NCBI GenBank assembly: GCA_019237515.1
Contig: JAFAGX010000471.1
Coordinates: forward strand, 1 to 6,131
Direction: 5' to 3'
DNA: 6,131 nt
Source of the DNA: Acidobacteriaceae bacterium
GTDB lineage: Bacteria > Acidobacteriota > Terriglobia > Terriglobales > SbA1
Notes under the pieces: generated by a model
Databases searched by the model: none
Told to the model about the DNA's origin: nothing
The model's input: only the letters and a program-made list of their open reading frames with translations
Position numbers and translations under genes: made by a program
Shown here: positions 1-5,519 of the stretch, piece after piece
Layout: each line of letters begins with the position of its first letter
How positions within the stretch are numbered: the stretch's first letter is position 1

Positions 1-42
1 CGATACGATTACGTAAGTTTTATGTGACGTGGGGAGATCGTT

Positions 43-324
43 ATGAGCACGGAAACCAAAAAGAATGGCATGAATTACAAGACCATGGCTCAGATCGACG
101 TGCCGCAAGGCCGCAAAGGGAAACATCATCAGGTGATCGGGAGAATTCTCTCTGACCTCGATCAGATGAAGGCAGGCAACGCGATTAGAGTGCCTTTGGA
201 TGAGCTTCCAGAGAGCAAGGAAAAAGTGCGTTCCGCCCTGAATCGCGCCACTCGGAAAAGAGGTAAGACGGTAGCGACCGCGAGTGATGATGAATTCTTG
301 TATATCTGGAACCTAAGTAAATGA
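43..324 (+). CDS. Small basic hypothetical protein (93 aa)
   Basis: I do not recognise a named family. The ATG at 43 is preceded by a strong Shine-Dalgarno sequence, GGGGAG at 31-36 with 6 nt spacing, and the frame runs to a TGA at 322-324. The protein is Lys/Arg-rich. Its N-terminus is polar and probably disordered (about residues 1-20). A helix-prone stretch follows (about 28-45). The C-terminal half looks like a small folded unit: a segment ending in VPLDELPES, a basic helix rich in Arg/Lys around ALNRATRKRG, then a strand-like end FLYIWNL. A compact basic helix-plus-strand module of this kind could bind nucleic acid, but that is inference only. It has no signal peptide or membrane segment, so it is probably cytoplasmic. 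It converges with the ABC ATPase gene across a 26-nt gap, and I see no convincing terminator there. I am fairly sure it is a real gene, given its RBS and protein-like composition. Confidence 0.7.
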   Translation: MSTETKKNGMNYKTMAQIDVPQGRKGKHHQVIGRILSDLDQMKAGNAIRVPLDELPESKEKVRSALNRATRKRGKTVATASDDEFLYIWNLSK

Positions 325-350
325 CGGGCCCGCGCGCGACCGAGCCGATA

Positions 351-1181
351 CTATTTCTTCACTTCGTCTCTTTCCACAACGCCGTCCTTGATGTGAATTA
401 CACGATGGGCGTATTCGGAAATGTCGTGCTCGTGCGTAACCAGCACAATGGTATTGCCTTGGGCGTGGAGCCGATCGAATAGCGCCATAATCTCATTTCC
501 GGTTTGTGAATCGAGATTTCCCGTGGGCTCATCGGCAAGAATGATCGAAGGGTGGTTCACGAGCGCGCGCGCGATGGCGACCCTCTGCCTTTGCCCGCCC
601 GAGAGCTCGTTAGGCTTATGCATCATTCGCTCACCCATCCCCACCGCGGCAAGCGACGCCTTGGCTCGTTCTGCCCGTTCTTCTGAGGGCACGCCCGCAT
701 AGATCAGCGGGAGTTCGACATTGTGCAACGCTGTGGCTCGCGCCAGAAGATTAAAGGTCTGGAAAACAAAGCCAATTTCCTTATTGCGAATGCGGGCCAA
801 TTCGTCATCGTCCAGTTCGCTCACCAGCTGCGCGTTCAACCAATACTGTCCCTTGCTCGGCGTGTCCAGGCACCCAATCAGGTTCATTAATGTAGATTTA
901 CCTGAGCCCGAAGGTCCCATGATCGCGACGTACTCGTTGCGCCGAATACTAAGATTTACTCCGCGCAACGCATGCACCTGCTGCTCGGAACCCATGTCAT
1001 AGGTCTTCCATAGGTCGATGGTGCAAATCATGCAGGAATCCGGCGTTGCCGACTCCTGTGGCTTCGAAAAATTCACTACCTCAGCCGTTGCCATCCTCTT
1101 CTCCTGGTTTTGTGCAGGCACCTGCAGGTTCTCCAGCTCCGTTTCAGTGGCCGCCCGCAGGCTGTCCATTGGACGCTCCAT
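351..1181 (-). CDS. MacB/LolD-type ABC transporter ATP-binding protein
   Basis: This is a cytoplasmic ATPase of the MacB/LolD/FtsE class, which powers export or lipoprotein release through an inner-membrane permease. All nucleotide-binding motifs are intact. Walker [10 protein letters not shown] is at residues 89-97, the Q-loop Gln at 141, the signature LSGGQ at 193-197, Walker B IILADE at 213-218 followed by the D-loop region, and the H-loop His at 250. The segment [21 protein letters not shown] is typical of this subfamily. The protein is 276 aa from the ATG at 1181. That start lies 19 nt after the adaptor stop but has no clear SD. An in-frame ATG at 1094 (residue 30) has a strong SD, AGGAG with 6 nt spacing, and gives 247 aa, closer to stand-alone family members. 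The extra 29 codons have coding-like third positions, so the start is undecided. The gene is second in an operon after the MacA-like adaptor. Classical MacB fuses this domain to a four-TM permease, but here there is no permease domain and no downstream permease gene. Confidence 0.93.
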   Translation of the reverse strand: MERPMDSLRAATETELENLQVPAQNQEKRMATAEVVNFSKPQESATPDSCMICTIDLWKTYDMGSEQQVHALRGVNLSIRRNEYVAIMGPSGSGKSTLMNLIGCLDTPSKGQYWLNAQLVSELDDDELARIRNKEIGFVFQTFNLLARATALHNVELPLIYAGVPSEERAERAKASLAAVGMGERMMHKPNELSGGQRQRVAIARALVNHPSIILADEPTGNLDSQTGNEIMALFDRLHAQGNTIVLVTHEHDISEYAHRVIHIKDGVVERDEVKK

Positions 1182-1200
1182 GCCGACGAACGTTATAAAA

Positions 1201-2580
1201 CTAGGACTCGTCCTCTTCCTTCTTCGGGGCGGAGTTATCGATCTTCACCCCGGCTCCCGGGCGCAACGTGCGCAGAACTTTGTAACTTCCGGTCACAATT
1301 TCGTCGCCTTCATGCAGCCCTTGCAGGACTTCAATATCCGTCGTTCCCGCAATGCCGGTCTCCACCGGCACAAATTCCGCTTTGCGGTCTCGAATGACGA
1401 AAACTCCCTGAATCTCCTCTTTAGGATTAGAAGCCATCTTTTGCGGCGCGGCGGCTTGCACTGAATTCTGTTCGTTTTTTGGAACGAGGTCCTGCTGGCG
1501 CCGTACCGCCAATGCCTGGATGGGAATCGTCAGCGCCTGCGCACGGGTAGCTGTCGTGATTTTCGCTGTCGCGGAAAGCCCGGGACGCAAATCCAAGGGC
1601 GGCTCTTGCAATGTCACGACGACCTTGAAGTCCTTGGCTTCCTGGCTCCCGGTGAGCTGCTGTGAGGTAGAGACCCCGGTAGACCGCACCATGGCATTGT
1701 CGCCGATTTCCGTCACCACGGCTTTGAAAGTTTTCTTGGGTATCGCGTCGATACTCACTTCCGCCGGTTGCCCCAAACGCACGGTGACGATATCCGTTTC
1801 ATCCACCCTGACCTCGGCGGTGATCACTGACATATCTGCCAAAGTCATCAGCACGCTGCCGGGCGAATTCTGAATCCCTATGACAACCGTCTCTCCCTCG
1901 CGGACCGGAACACTGGTGATCACTCCATCAAATGGTGCGGGATAGAGCGTTTTCTTCAGCACGTCAGCGGCATGAGTGAGATTTGCCGCAGACTGCGAAA
2001 TCCGGCGCTCGGCAGATTCCTTCTGGGCCTTTGCTTGTGCAACTCGGGCCTGCGCCTGTGCGAGGCCGGCCACTGCAGCCTGATGTGCGGCGTTCTGGCT
2101 GTCGTATTCCTGTTTGGCAATGAGCGCGTCTTTATACAGGCCCTGAGCGCGGGCCCAATCGAGGTCGGATCGTTGCGCGTCGGACTTGGCGCGATTCAGA
2201 TCGGCGGCCGCCGTATTTAAGGCAGCATCCGCGGCCATAGCATCCGTACGCGCAGCCTGGAGCGTAGCTTGCATCGCTTGCAGGTCCGCTTCCGGCTGAA
2301 CATTCTCCAACTGGGCCAGCATCTGGGCCTTCTTCACCCGGTCGCCCTCTTTAACGTAGAGGTGCGTGATTTTTCCGAAAGCGTTGGCGCCGATGTTGAC
2401 GTAAGTTTTCGGCTTGATCTCCCCCGATGCACTCACAATTGAGGCCAAGTCTTCCCGTTGCGCCTTGGCGGTCTGTACTTTAACTATGCCCTTGTGGCTC
2501 TGATACACCGCAACGGCCACGATGGCTCCCAGGACTGCGATCACTCCACCGCCGATTGCGAATTTTTTCAACCTGCTCAT
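1201..2580 (-). CDS. HlyD/MacA-type periplasmic adaptor (efflux RND/ABC membrane-fusion protein)
   Basis: This periplasmic adaptor would link an inner-membrane transporter to an outer-membrane channel. From the ATG at 2580 it is 459 aa. A short basic N-terminus (SRLKK) leads into one membrane anchor at about residues 9-25. The first half-lipoyl motif follows (about 54-92, with the [16 protein letters not shown] type sequence). Next is a long Ala/Gln-rich coiled-coil hairpin (about 96-210), the second half-lipoyl motif (about 213-254, [16 protein letters not shown]), a beta-barrel domain (about 254-345) and a membrane-proximal domain ending in an acidic/Lys tail. The frame extends further to an ATG at 2658, adding 26 residues. 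I prefer 2580 because it puts the anchor at the N-terminus, although neither start has a good SD. There is no lipobox, so it is anchored by a TM helix. It is the first gene of the operon with the ABC ATPase, and a TATAAT lies upstream at 2747-2752. The family call is strong, but the substrate is unknown. Confidence 0.9.
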   Translation of the reverse strand: MSRLKKFAIGGGVIAVLGAIVAVAVYQSHKGIVKVQTAKAQREDLASIVSASGEIKPKTYVNIGANAFGKITHLYVKEGDRVKKAQMLAQLENVQPEADLQAMQATLQAARTDAMAADAALNTAAADLNRAKSDAQRSDLDWARAQGLYKDALIAKQEYDSQNAAHQAAVAGLAQAQARVAQAKAQKESAERRISQSAANLTHAADVLKKTLYPAPFDGVITSVPVREGETVVIGIQNSPGSVLMTLADMSVITAEVRVDETDIVTVRLGQPAEVSIDAIPKKTFKAVVTEIGDNAMVRSTGVSTSQQLTGSQEAKDFKVVVTLQEPPLDLRPGLSATAKITTATRAQALTIPIQALAVRRQQDLVPKNEQNSVQAAAPQKMASNPKEEIQGVFVIRDRKAEFVPVETGIAGTTDIEVLQGLHEGDEIVTGSYKVLRTLRPGAGVKIDNSAPKKEEDES

Positions 2581-2746
2581 TGCATTACGAGCCGCCACAC
2601 CTGCGCGTTCTCGCCCGAAAACGCCCCTGGATGCTAACTGAGACACAACCACGCCCATAGCTTCAGATACGGCTTTCGCAGGGCGAATGTTCCCGGGGAT
2701 TGCAGAAAGGCAAATGCCACAAAGTGAGACGGACTATTAACCATCG

Positions 2747-2775
2747 ATTATAGCGTGCGGCTAGGCGGCAGGCAC
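2747..2775 (-). promoter_or_regulatory. Candidate sigma-70 promoter for the adaptor/ABC operon
   Basis: A perfect TATAAT reads on the minus strand at 2752-2747. With a 17-nt spacer the -35 hexamer would be GTGCCT (2775-2770), which matches TTGACA at only three positions, so the -35 is poor. The site lies just past the terminator of the upstream barrel gene and about 90 to 165 nt before the two possible adaptor starts. That is where an independent promoter is needed. The -10 match and context support it, but nothing shows how it is regulated. Confidence 0.45.
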
Positions 2776-2776
2776 G

Positions 2777-2801
2777 AAAAAGGGCGGCCCGAGAGCCGCC
2801 C
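2777..2801 (-). terminator. Rho-independent terminator of the beta-barrel gene
   Basis: A 7-bp GC stem, GGGCGGC (2782-2788) with GCCGCCC (2795-2801), encloses a 6-nt loop. On the minus strand the hairpin is followed directly by TTTTT (complement of 2777-2781). It sits 26 nt after the stop of the outer-membrane barrel gene and just upstream of the adaptor operon promoter, so it insulates the two minus-strand units. The hairpin is nearly the same as the one after the cold-shock gene at 4928-4947. Confidence 0.85.
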
Positions 2802-2826
2802 TTAGATTCTCTTTGAAGCACCCCAT

Positions 2827-3318
2827 TTAGAAGCGATACAGCAATCCCGTCGATACGCGGGCATTATTCTTGTCTGTAACGCTGTTGAAGTGCGTGATCT
2901 CCCAATCGGCCTGGAACAAACGCACAGCAAACGATTTGCGTCCGTAGTCCATACCGCCGCCAAACAGCATCACCATTCCGCTGTTGCTGACGCTGGCTGC
3001 GGAAGCTCGACCGCCACCGAACAGCGCATGAGCAAAGGGCGAAACCGAGTGCCTATGCACCGAAACCACTGGTCCGCCGGTATAGGTGTAGAAATGGGTG
3101 CTACCGCTGCCGTAGGCGCCACTGAAATCACCAGTAACACCGAACCAGCGGTTGATATACATAGAAGCCGCACCGTTCCAGCCATTGGCATGCCATGAGG
3201 GATCGAGCGTGGTGAATTGGTACCCGCCAAAAACCTCCGGCTTCGGCGCTTCCTGAGCGATGCCCAGCAGCGAGAACAGGCCTACAAACAGGGCAACGCC
3301 AATAAACTTTTTCAACAT
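2827..3318 (-). CDS. Small outer-membrane beta-barrel protein (163 aa)
   Basis: This is a secreted protein predicted to form a small barrel of about eight strands in the outer membrane. The ATG at 3318 has a strong SD, AAGGAG at 3332-3327 with 8 nt spacing. Residues 1-21 are a clear Sec signal peptide: a basic MLKK start, a hydrophobic core, and likely cleavage after IA near residues 20-21. The mature part opens with PEVFGGYQF, the usual first strand of OmpA-like/opacity-type barrels. It then alternates Gly/aromatic-rich strands (GVTGDFSGAYG, FAHALFGGGR, MLFGGGMDYG) with polar loops. It ends RVSTGLLYRF, with the terminal Phe typical of an outer-membrane insertion signal. No cysteines are present. 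The gene is monocistronic: its terminator is at 2777-2801, and a long structured region lies upstream. The exact role (structural, adhesion or stress) cannot be told from sequence. Confidence 0.85.
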   Translation of the reverse strand: MLKKFIGVALFVGLFSLLGIAQEAPKPEVFGGYQFTTLDPSWHANGWNGAASMYINRWFGVTGDFSGAYGSGSTHFYTYTGGPVVSVHRHSVSPFAHALFGGGRASAASVSNSGMVMLFGGGMDYGRKSFAVRLFQADWEITHFNSVTDKNNARVSTGLLYRF

Positions 3319-3569
3319 TTGTCTGACTCCTTAGTTGGATTGCACCCTCACTCACTTCGCGTCCAATCGGGGTCAGCCGGGGATGGGCTTCCCGTTCCGC
3401 TTCCAGACCTCACGGAACTGGAAGCAATTTGGGTGCTCGCCCATCATTGCGTTTGCACCGGGAACGCAGCAAGTAACCGAAGCCGTAAGGCGACTGGCTA
3501 TTGCGAAGTTAACCTCTTAAGGTTCAATGATTTACAGCGAGTGCAGGCGAGAACTGCTGCGCCATTCGC
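3319..3569 (-). other. Upstream/leader region of the barrel gene with nested inverted repeats
   Basis: This is about 250 nt with no credible gene. Apart from the SD of the barrel gene (3332-3327), its content is secondary structure. An outer 7-bp stem, GATGGGC (3382-3388) with GCCCATC (3439-3445), encloses a second perfect 7-bp stem, CTTCCAG (3400-3406) with CTGGAAG (3418-3424). A 6-bp alternative, GTTCCG (3394-3399) with CGGAAC (3413-3418), cannot form together with the inner stem. GGGTGC at 3431-3436 can also pair with GCACCC at 3342-3347 near the SD. A small 5-bp hairpin lies at 3511-3524. I found no recognisable riboswitch class and no clear promoter. The pairing is visible in the sequence, but a regulatory role is inference. 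Confidence 0.4.
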
Positions 3570-4508
3570 TTACATGGCCCGCTGGACCGCGGCGCGAAGG
3601 TCTTCATAAGGCATGAACCCCGGGTGATAAAGCGCAACCCGCCCTTTGCGATCAATGAGCACCAGCGTCGGAGTGGTGCTCGCGCCGTATTTGTCGAAGT
3701 TCAGCTTGTTCACGGGCACCGGTACATCCTGCAGCGCGGGATAATAGTGTTGCCAAACACGCCCGATGTAGGCGAATTCGTCTGCTGGAGCGGCTTCCTG
3801 GCCGTAAGCGGCATATCCGTAGTACTGGGTAGGAGCTTCGACCTTCAAACCTTGCGATGCGAACTCTGAATTCAGCTGGCCGATGATGGGTGCTTCCTGC
3901 TTGCAGTCAGAACACCAGTGCGCCCAAAAGAATAGAAGCACCGGCGATCCTTTCAGATCAGCCAATGTGGCCGGCCGCACCCCAATGTATTTGGTGACAT
4001 TGAGCGGCGGCGCCGGCTGTCCAGCTAACCCCATCATGTTCACATTTTTTTGTAGCCGCGCCTGAATAGATGTCCCTCGATAAGTCGCTAGATCGCGGCG
4101 AAGCAGTGCCACCGCTTGCGCATTCTGCCCTCGTAGCGCGAGCGTCTGGGCCTCCACCTCAATGGCAGCACCCAATGCTTGCGGCAGATGAGGCTCAGCG
4201 TCCAGCTTCCGTTTCACCAGAAGTTGGCGGCTCGAGCTCTCAACCTGCTTAGCCCAGCTCTGTGCCTGATCCAGGCGATTGTTCGACAGGTATCCCCGGG
4301 CGAGCCAGGAAGCAGCCTCAAGGTATTCAGGGTCGCCGTCATGCTGACCCTGGTAGCCTTGCAGCTCCGCCTCGGCGGCCGAAAGATTATTCTGCGCAAT
4401 CGCGATCCGCACATCGCGCACCAAATCGGCAAAACTCGACACCGACAATGACAGTGTGACCGCCAAAACAGAAACCCAACTCTTGTAACCAGTATGCATA
4501 ATTGTCAT
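3570..4508 (-). CDS. Exported TlpA/ResA-like thioredoxin-fold protein
   Basis: This is a probable periplasmic thiol-disulfide oxidoreductase. From the ATG at 4508 it is 312 aa. A Sec signal peptide with a Lys-containing n-region and a hydrophobic core ends near SSFA-D (about residue 27). Residues 30-160 are Ala/Leu/Gln-rich helices resembling TPR-type repeats. The C-terminal TlpA-like domain starts near GQPAPPLNV (about 174). Its active site is WCSDC, Cys199 and Cys202 in this numbering, preceded by the strand VLLFFWAHW. The cis-proline loop STTPTLVLIDRKG (Pro280) follows. Both redox cysteines are present, and there is no lipobox. The frame extends upstream to a TTG at 4541, but that lies on a possible -10 and would precede the signal peptide. 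ATG 4508 or 4499 is better, although neither has a good SD. The gene is divergent from the cold-shock gene and stands alone. Its partner is unknown: TlpA relatives serve cytochrome maturation or reduction of other periplasmic thiols. Confidence 0.88.
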   Translation of the reverse strand: MTIMHTGYKSWVSVLAVTLSLSVSSFADLVRDVRIAIAQNNLSAAEAELQGYQGQHDGDPEYLEAASWLARGYLSNNRLDQAQSWAKQVESSSRQLLVKRKLDAEPHLPQALGAAIEVEAQTLALRGQNAQAVALLRRDLATYRGTSIQARLQKNVNMMGLAGQPAPPLNVTKYIGVRPATLADLKGSPVLLFFWAHWCSDCKQEAPIIGQLNSEFASQGLKVEAPTQYYGYAAYGQEAAPADEFAYIGRVWQHYYPALQDVPVPVNKLNFDKYGASTTPTLVLIDRKGRVALYHPGFMPYEDLRAAVQRAM

Positions 4509-4704
4509 TGATAACAGGGTGTTTATCAGATGGTTAAGCAATAATCATAGCAATTATTGACCTCTTTCATGTACAATCCTGTTGCGTTTGAACTTCGCGG
4601 TTTTTTGCAGTTCCCAGTACTTCCCGCTAACCAGCGTGACCTGCCTGCAGAAGTCCAGCAAGTAACTCAGCGCATATCTAAAGAAAAAGGAACAAAGCAA
4701 CACC
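4509..4704. promoter_or_regulatory. Divergent promoter region and long cold-shock leader
   Basis: This ~195-nt gap separates the divergent TlpA-like and cold-shock genes, and its first half is AT-rich. On the plus strand TACAAT (4572-4577) is a candidate -10 for the cold-shock gene, which would give a leader of about 120 nt. Long leaders are known for cspA genes, where they act as RNA thermosensors. On the minus strand TATGAT (4549-4544) is a candidate -10 for the TlpA-like gene. Neither has a good -35 at 17 nt. A weak 5-bp inverted repeat, GAACT (4590-4594) with AGTTC (4609-4613), lies early in the leader. All of this is tentative. Confidence 0.35.
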
Positions 4705-4905
4705 ATGGAAACAGGAACAGTAAAGTGGTTTAACGACGCCAAGGGATATGGTTTCATCAGCCGCCAGAATGGGGAGGATGTATTTGTGCATTTCTCGGCC
4801 ATCCAGGCAAATGGATTTCGCAGCCTGCAGGAAGGTCAGCAAGTCCAGTTCGATGTCGTCAAGGGCCCGAAGGGCTGGCAAGCCGAGAATGTGAAGTCGG
4901 TCTAA
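4705..4905 (+). CDS. CspA-family cold-shock protein (66 aa)
   Basis: This is a single-domain OB-fold protein that binds single-stranded RNA/DNA and acts as an RNA chaperone in the cytoplasm. The family is unmistakable. The N-terminus is [18 protein letters not shown]1 (KGYGFI) is at residues 13-18 and RNP2 (VFVHF) at 26-30. They are followed by the SAIQ loop, a [15 protein letters not shown] strand, and the usual [11 protein letters not shown] ending. At 66 aa it is full length for the family. The ATG at 4705 follows AAGGA at 4687-4691, a rather distant SD of about 13 nt. The gene has its own terminator at 4928-4947. It may have a long 5' leader, as many csp genes do, but cold induction cannot be shown from sequence alone and many CspA homologues are constitutive. 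Confidence 0.97.
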   Translation: METGTVKWFNDAKGYGFISRQNGEDVFVHFSAIQANGFRSLQEGQQVQFDVVKGPKGWQAENVKSV

Positions 4906-4927
4906 CCACTTCTACAATCCGCAACGA

Positions 4928-4947
4928 GGGCGGCCTGATGGCCGCCC
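4928..4947 (+). terminator. Hairpin terminator after the cold-shock gene
   Basis: A perfect 8-bp stem, GGGCGGCC (4928-4935) with GGCCGCCC (4940-4947), closes a TGAT loop. It is followed by a weak T-rich stretch (TTAACGTTTG). It begins 22 nt after the cold-shock stop. The tract is not a strong poly-U, so termination may be partial and some transcripts may read into the peroxiredoxin gene. Confidence 0.75.
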
Positions 4948-4974
4948 TTAACGTTTGTAGAGAAGCAGTAAAAT
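4948..4974 (+). promoter_or_regulatory. Candidate promoter for the peroxiredoxin gene
   Basis: TAAAAT (4969-4974) matches the -10 consensus at five of six positions. TTAACG (4948-4953) matches the -35 at four of six, but the spacer is only 15 nt. Transcription would start near 4981, giving a very short leader that contains the SD AGGAG (4983-4987). It lies directly after the terminator, so it is plausible but weak. Confidence 0.3.
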
Positions 4975-4993
4975 GCCGTGACAGGAGAAGGCA

Positions 4994-5500
4994 ATGCCTC
5001 TGCAAATTGGAGACGCGGCTCCCGATTTCGACTTGCCAGCCGTGGAAGGCGAGCGGCGGACCCGGATTCGTCTCAGCGATTTTCGCGGGAAGAAACACGT
5101 CGTCGTCAGCTTTCATCCCTTGAACTGGACACCGACTTGAGCGGAGCAGGTGCCGGCGTTCGATCGCGACCGCGAGAAGTTCGCCGCTCTTAATGCCCAG
5201 GTTCTGGACATCAGCGTAGACAGCTTATACAGCCACATGGCGTGGCAAAAGTACGACATCGGGGCCATGCACATACCCATGTGCTCGGATTTTTATCCGC
5301 ACGGGGCCGTGGCGCAGGCATATGGAATCTTCCGTGATGGCCCGATGCTGGCCGGACTCAGCAACCGCGCAGTCTTTATCGTGGATAAGAACGGAAAGAT
5401 CGCCTTTGCCGAGGTTTATCCGCTCGACCAGACGCCGGACAACGAAGCGATTCTGGACGCGCTAAAGAAAATTTATAAGTCGGAAGCGGAGGTGGCCTGA
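4994..5500 (+). CDS. AhpE-like peroxiredoxin with in-frame UGA at the peroxidatic site (probable selenoprotein)
   Basis: This thiol (here selenol) peroxidase would reduce H2O2, organic peroxides or peroxynitrite in the cytoplasm. The ATG at 4994 has a good SD (AGGAG, 4983-4987, 6 nt spacing). The frame is open to the TGA at 5498-5500 except for a TGA at 5138-5140. With that codon read through, the product is 168 aa, a normal length for this family. The N-terminal APDFDLP (9-15) and LSDFRG (27-32) are standard. The active-site loop reads PLNWTPT then UGA, so codon 49 sits at the Cys of PxxxTxxC. Downstream are VLDISVDS (70-77), SDFYPHGAVAQAYG (98-111), strongly like Mycobacterium AhpE, and the catalytic Arg125 in NRAVFIVD. 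The only cysteine is Cys97. There is no signal peptide. If the UGA is not decoded as Sec, the gene is a pseudogene. Intact conservation on both sides and a downstream stem-loop favour Sec. Confidence 0.88.
5138..5140 (+). other. Putative selenocysteine codon (UGA) at peroxidatic position 49
   Basis: This TGA is in frame with both halves of the peroxiredoxin. It occupies the peroxidatic Cys position, three residues after Thr46 and seven after Pro42 of the PxxxTxxC motif. TGA also serves as the ordinary stop of the 43-324 gene and of this gene itself, so a general reassignment of UGA is unlikely. Selenocysteine replacing the catalytic Cys is an established pattern in bacterial peroxiredoxins, for example PrxU of Eubacterium acidaminophilum. 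Confidence 0.82.
5155..5185 (+). promoter_or_regulatory. Candidate bacterial SECIS stem-loop
   Basis: Counting from the first base after the UGA, GGCG (+15 to +18) pairs with CGCC (+42 to +45). TTC (+19 to +21) pairs with GAA (+36 to +38), and TCGC (+24 to +27) with GCGA (+32 to +35). The apical loop is GACC (+28 to +31). There is a 2-nt bulge (GA) on the 5' side and a 3-nt bulge (GTT) on the 3' side, with 11 pairs in all. From memory, bacterial SECIS elements lie inside the coding region with the apical loop about 16-37 nt after the UGA and a G among the first loop bases, and this hairpin fits. They are poorly conserved in sequence, so hand folding is only supportive. Confidence 0.55.
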
Positions 5501-5519
5501 CGACTCTGAGGTGAGTGGC

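Noticed and set aside
1018..1464. Plus-strand open frames opposite the adaptor and ABC genes
   Set aside because: They are antisense shadows of well-supported genes, with no SD and no recognisable domain.
3455..3510. Cobalamin or c-di-GMP riboswitch resemblance (CACCGGGAACGCAG and nearby hairpins)
   Set aside because: Only short fragments resemble the consensus. The conserved cores and overall layout of either class are absent.
3217..3609. Plus-strand frame spanning the region between the barrel and TlpA-like genes
   Set aside because: It overlaps the ends of two real genes on the other strand, lacks an RBS and has no protein-like features.
4509..4541. TTG start at 4541 for the TlpA-like gene
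   Set aside because: It would put extra residues before a complete signal peptide and overlaps a possible promoter -10 for the same gene. ATG 4508 or 4499 fits better.
4557..4577. TTGACC paired with TACAAT as a strong sigma-70 promoter
   Set aside because: The spacer is only 9 nt, too short for the two hexamers to work together.
4978..5193. Plus-strand frame overlapping the peroxiredoxin start
   Set aside because: Its Arg-rich, low-complexity translation resembles no protein, while the overlapping frame is a clear peroxiredoxin.
5150..5500. Independent gene starting at GTG 5150
   Set aside because: It is the downstream part of the peroxiredoxin frame. It lacks the N-terminal half of the fold and has no properly spaced SD, so it is an artefact of the TGA at 5138.
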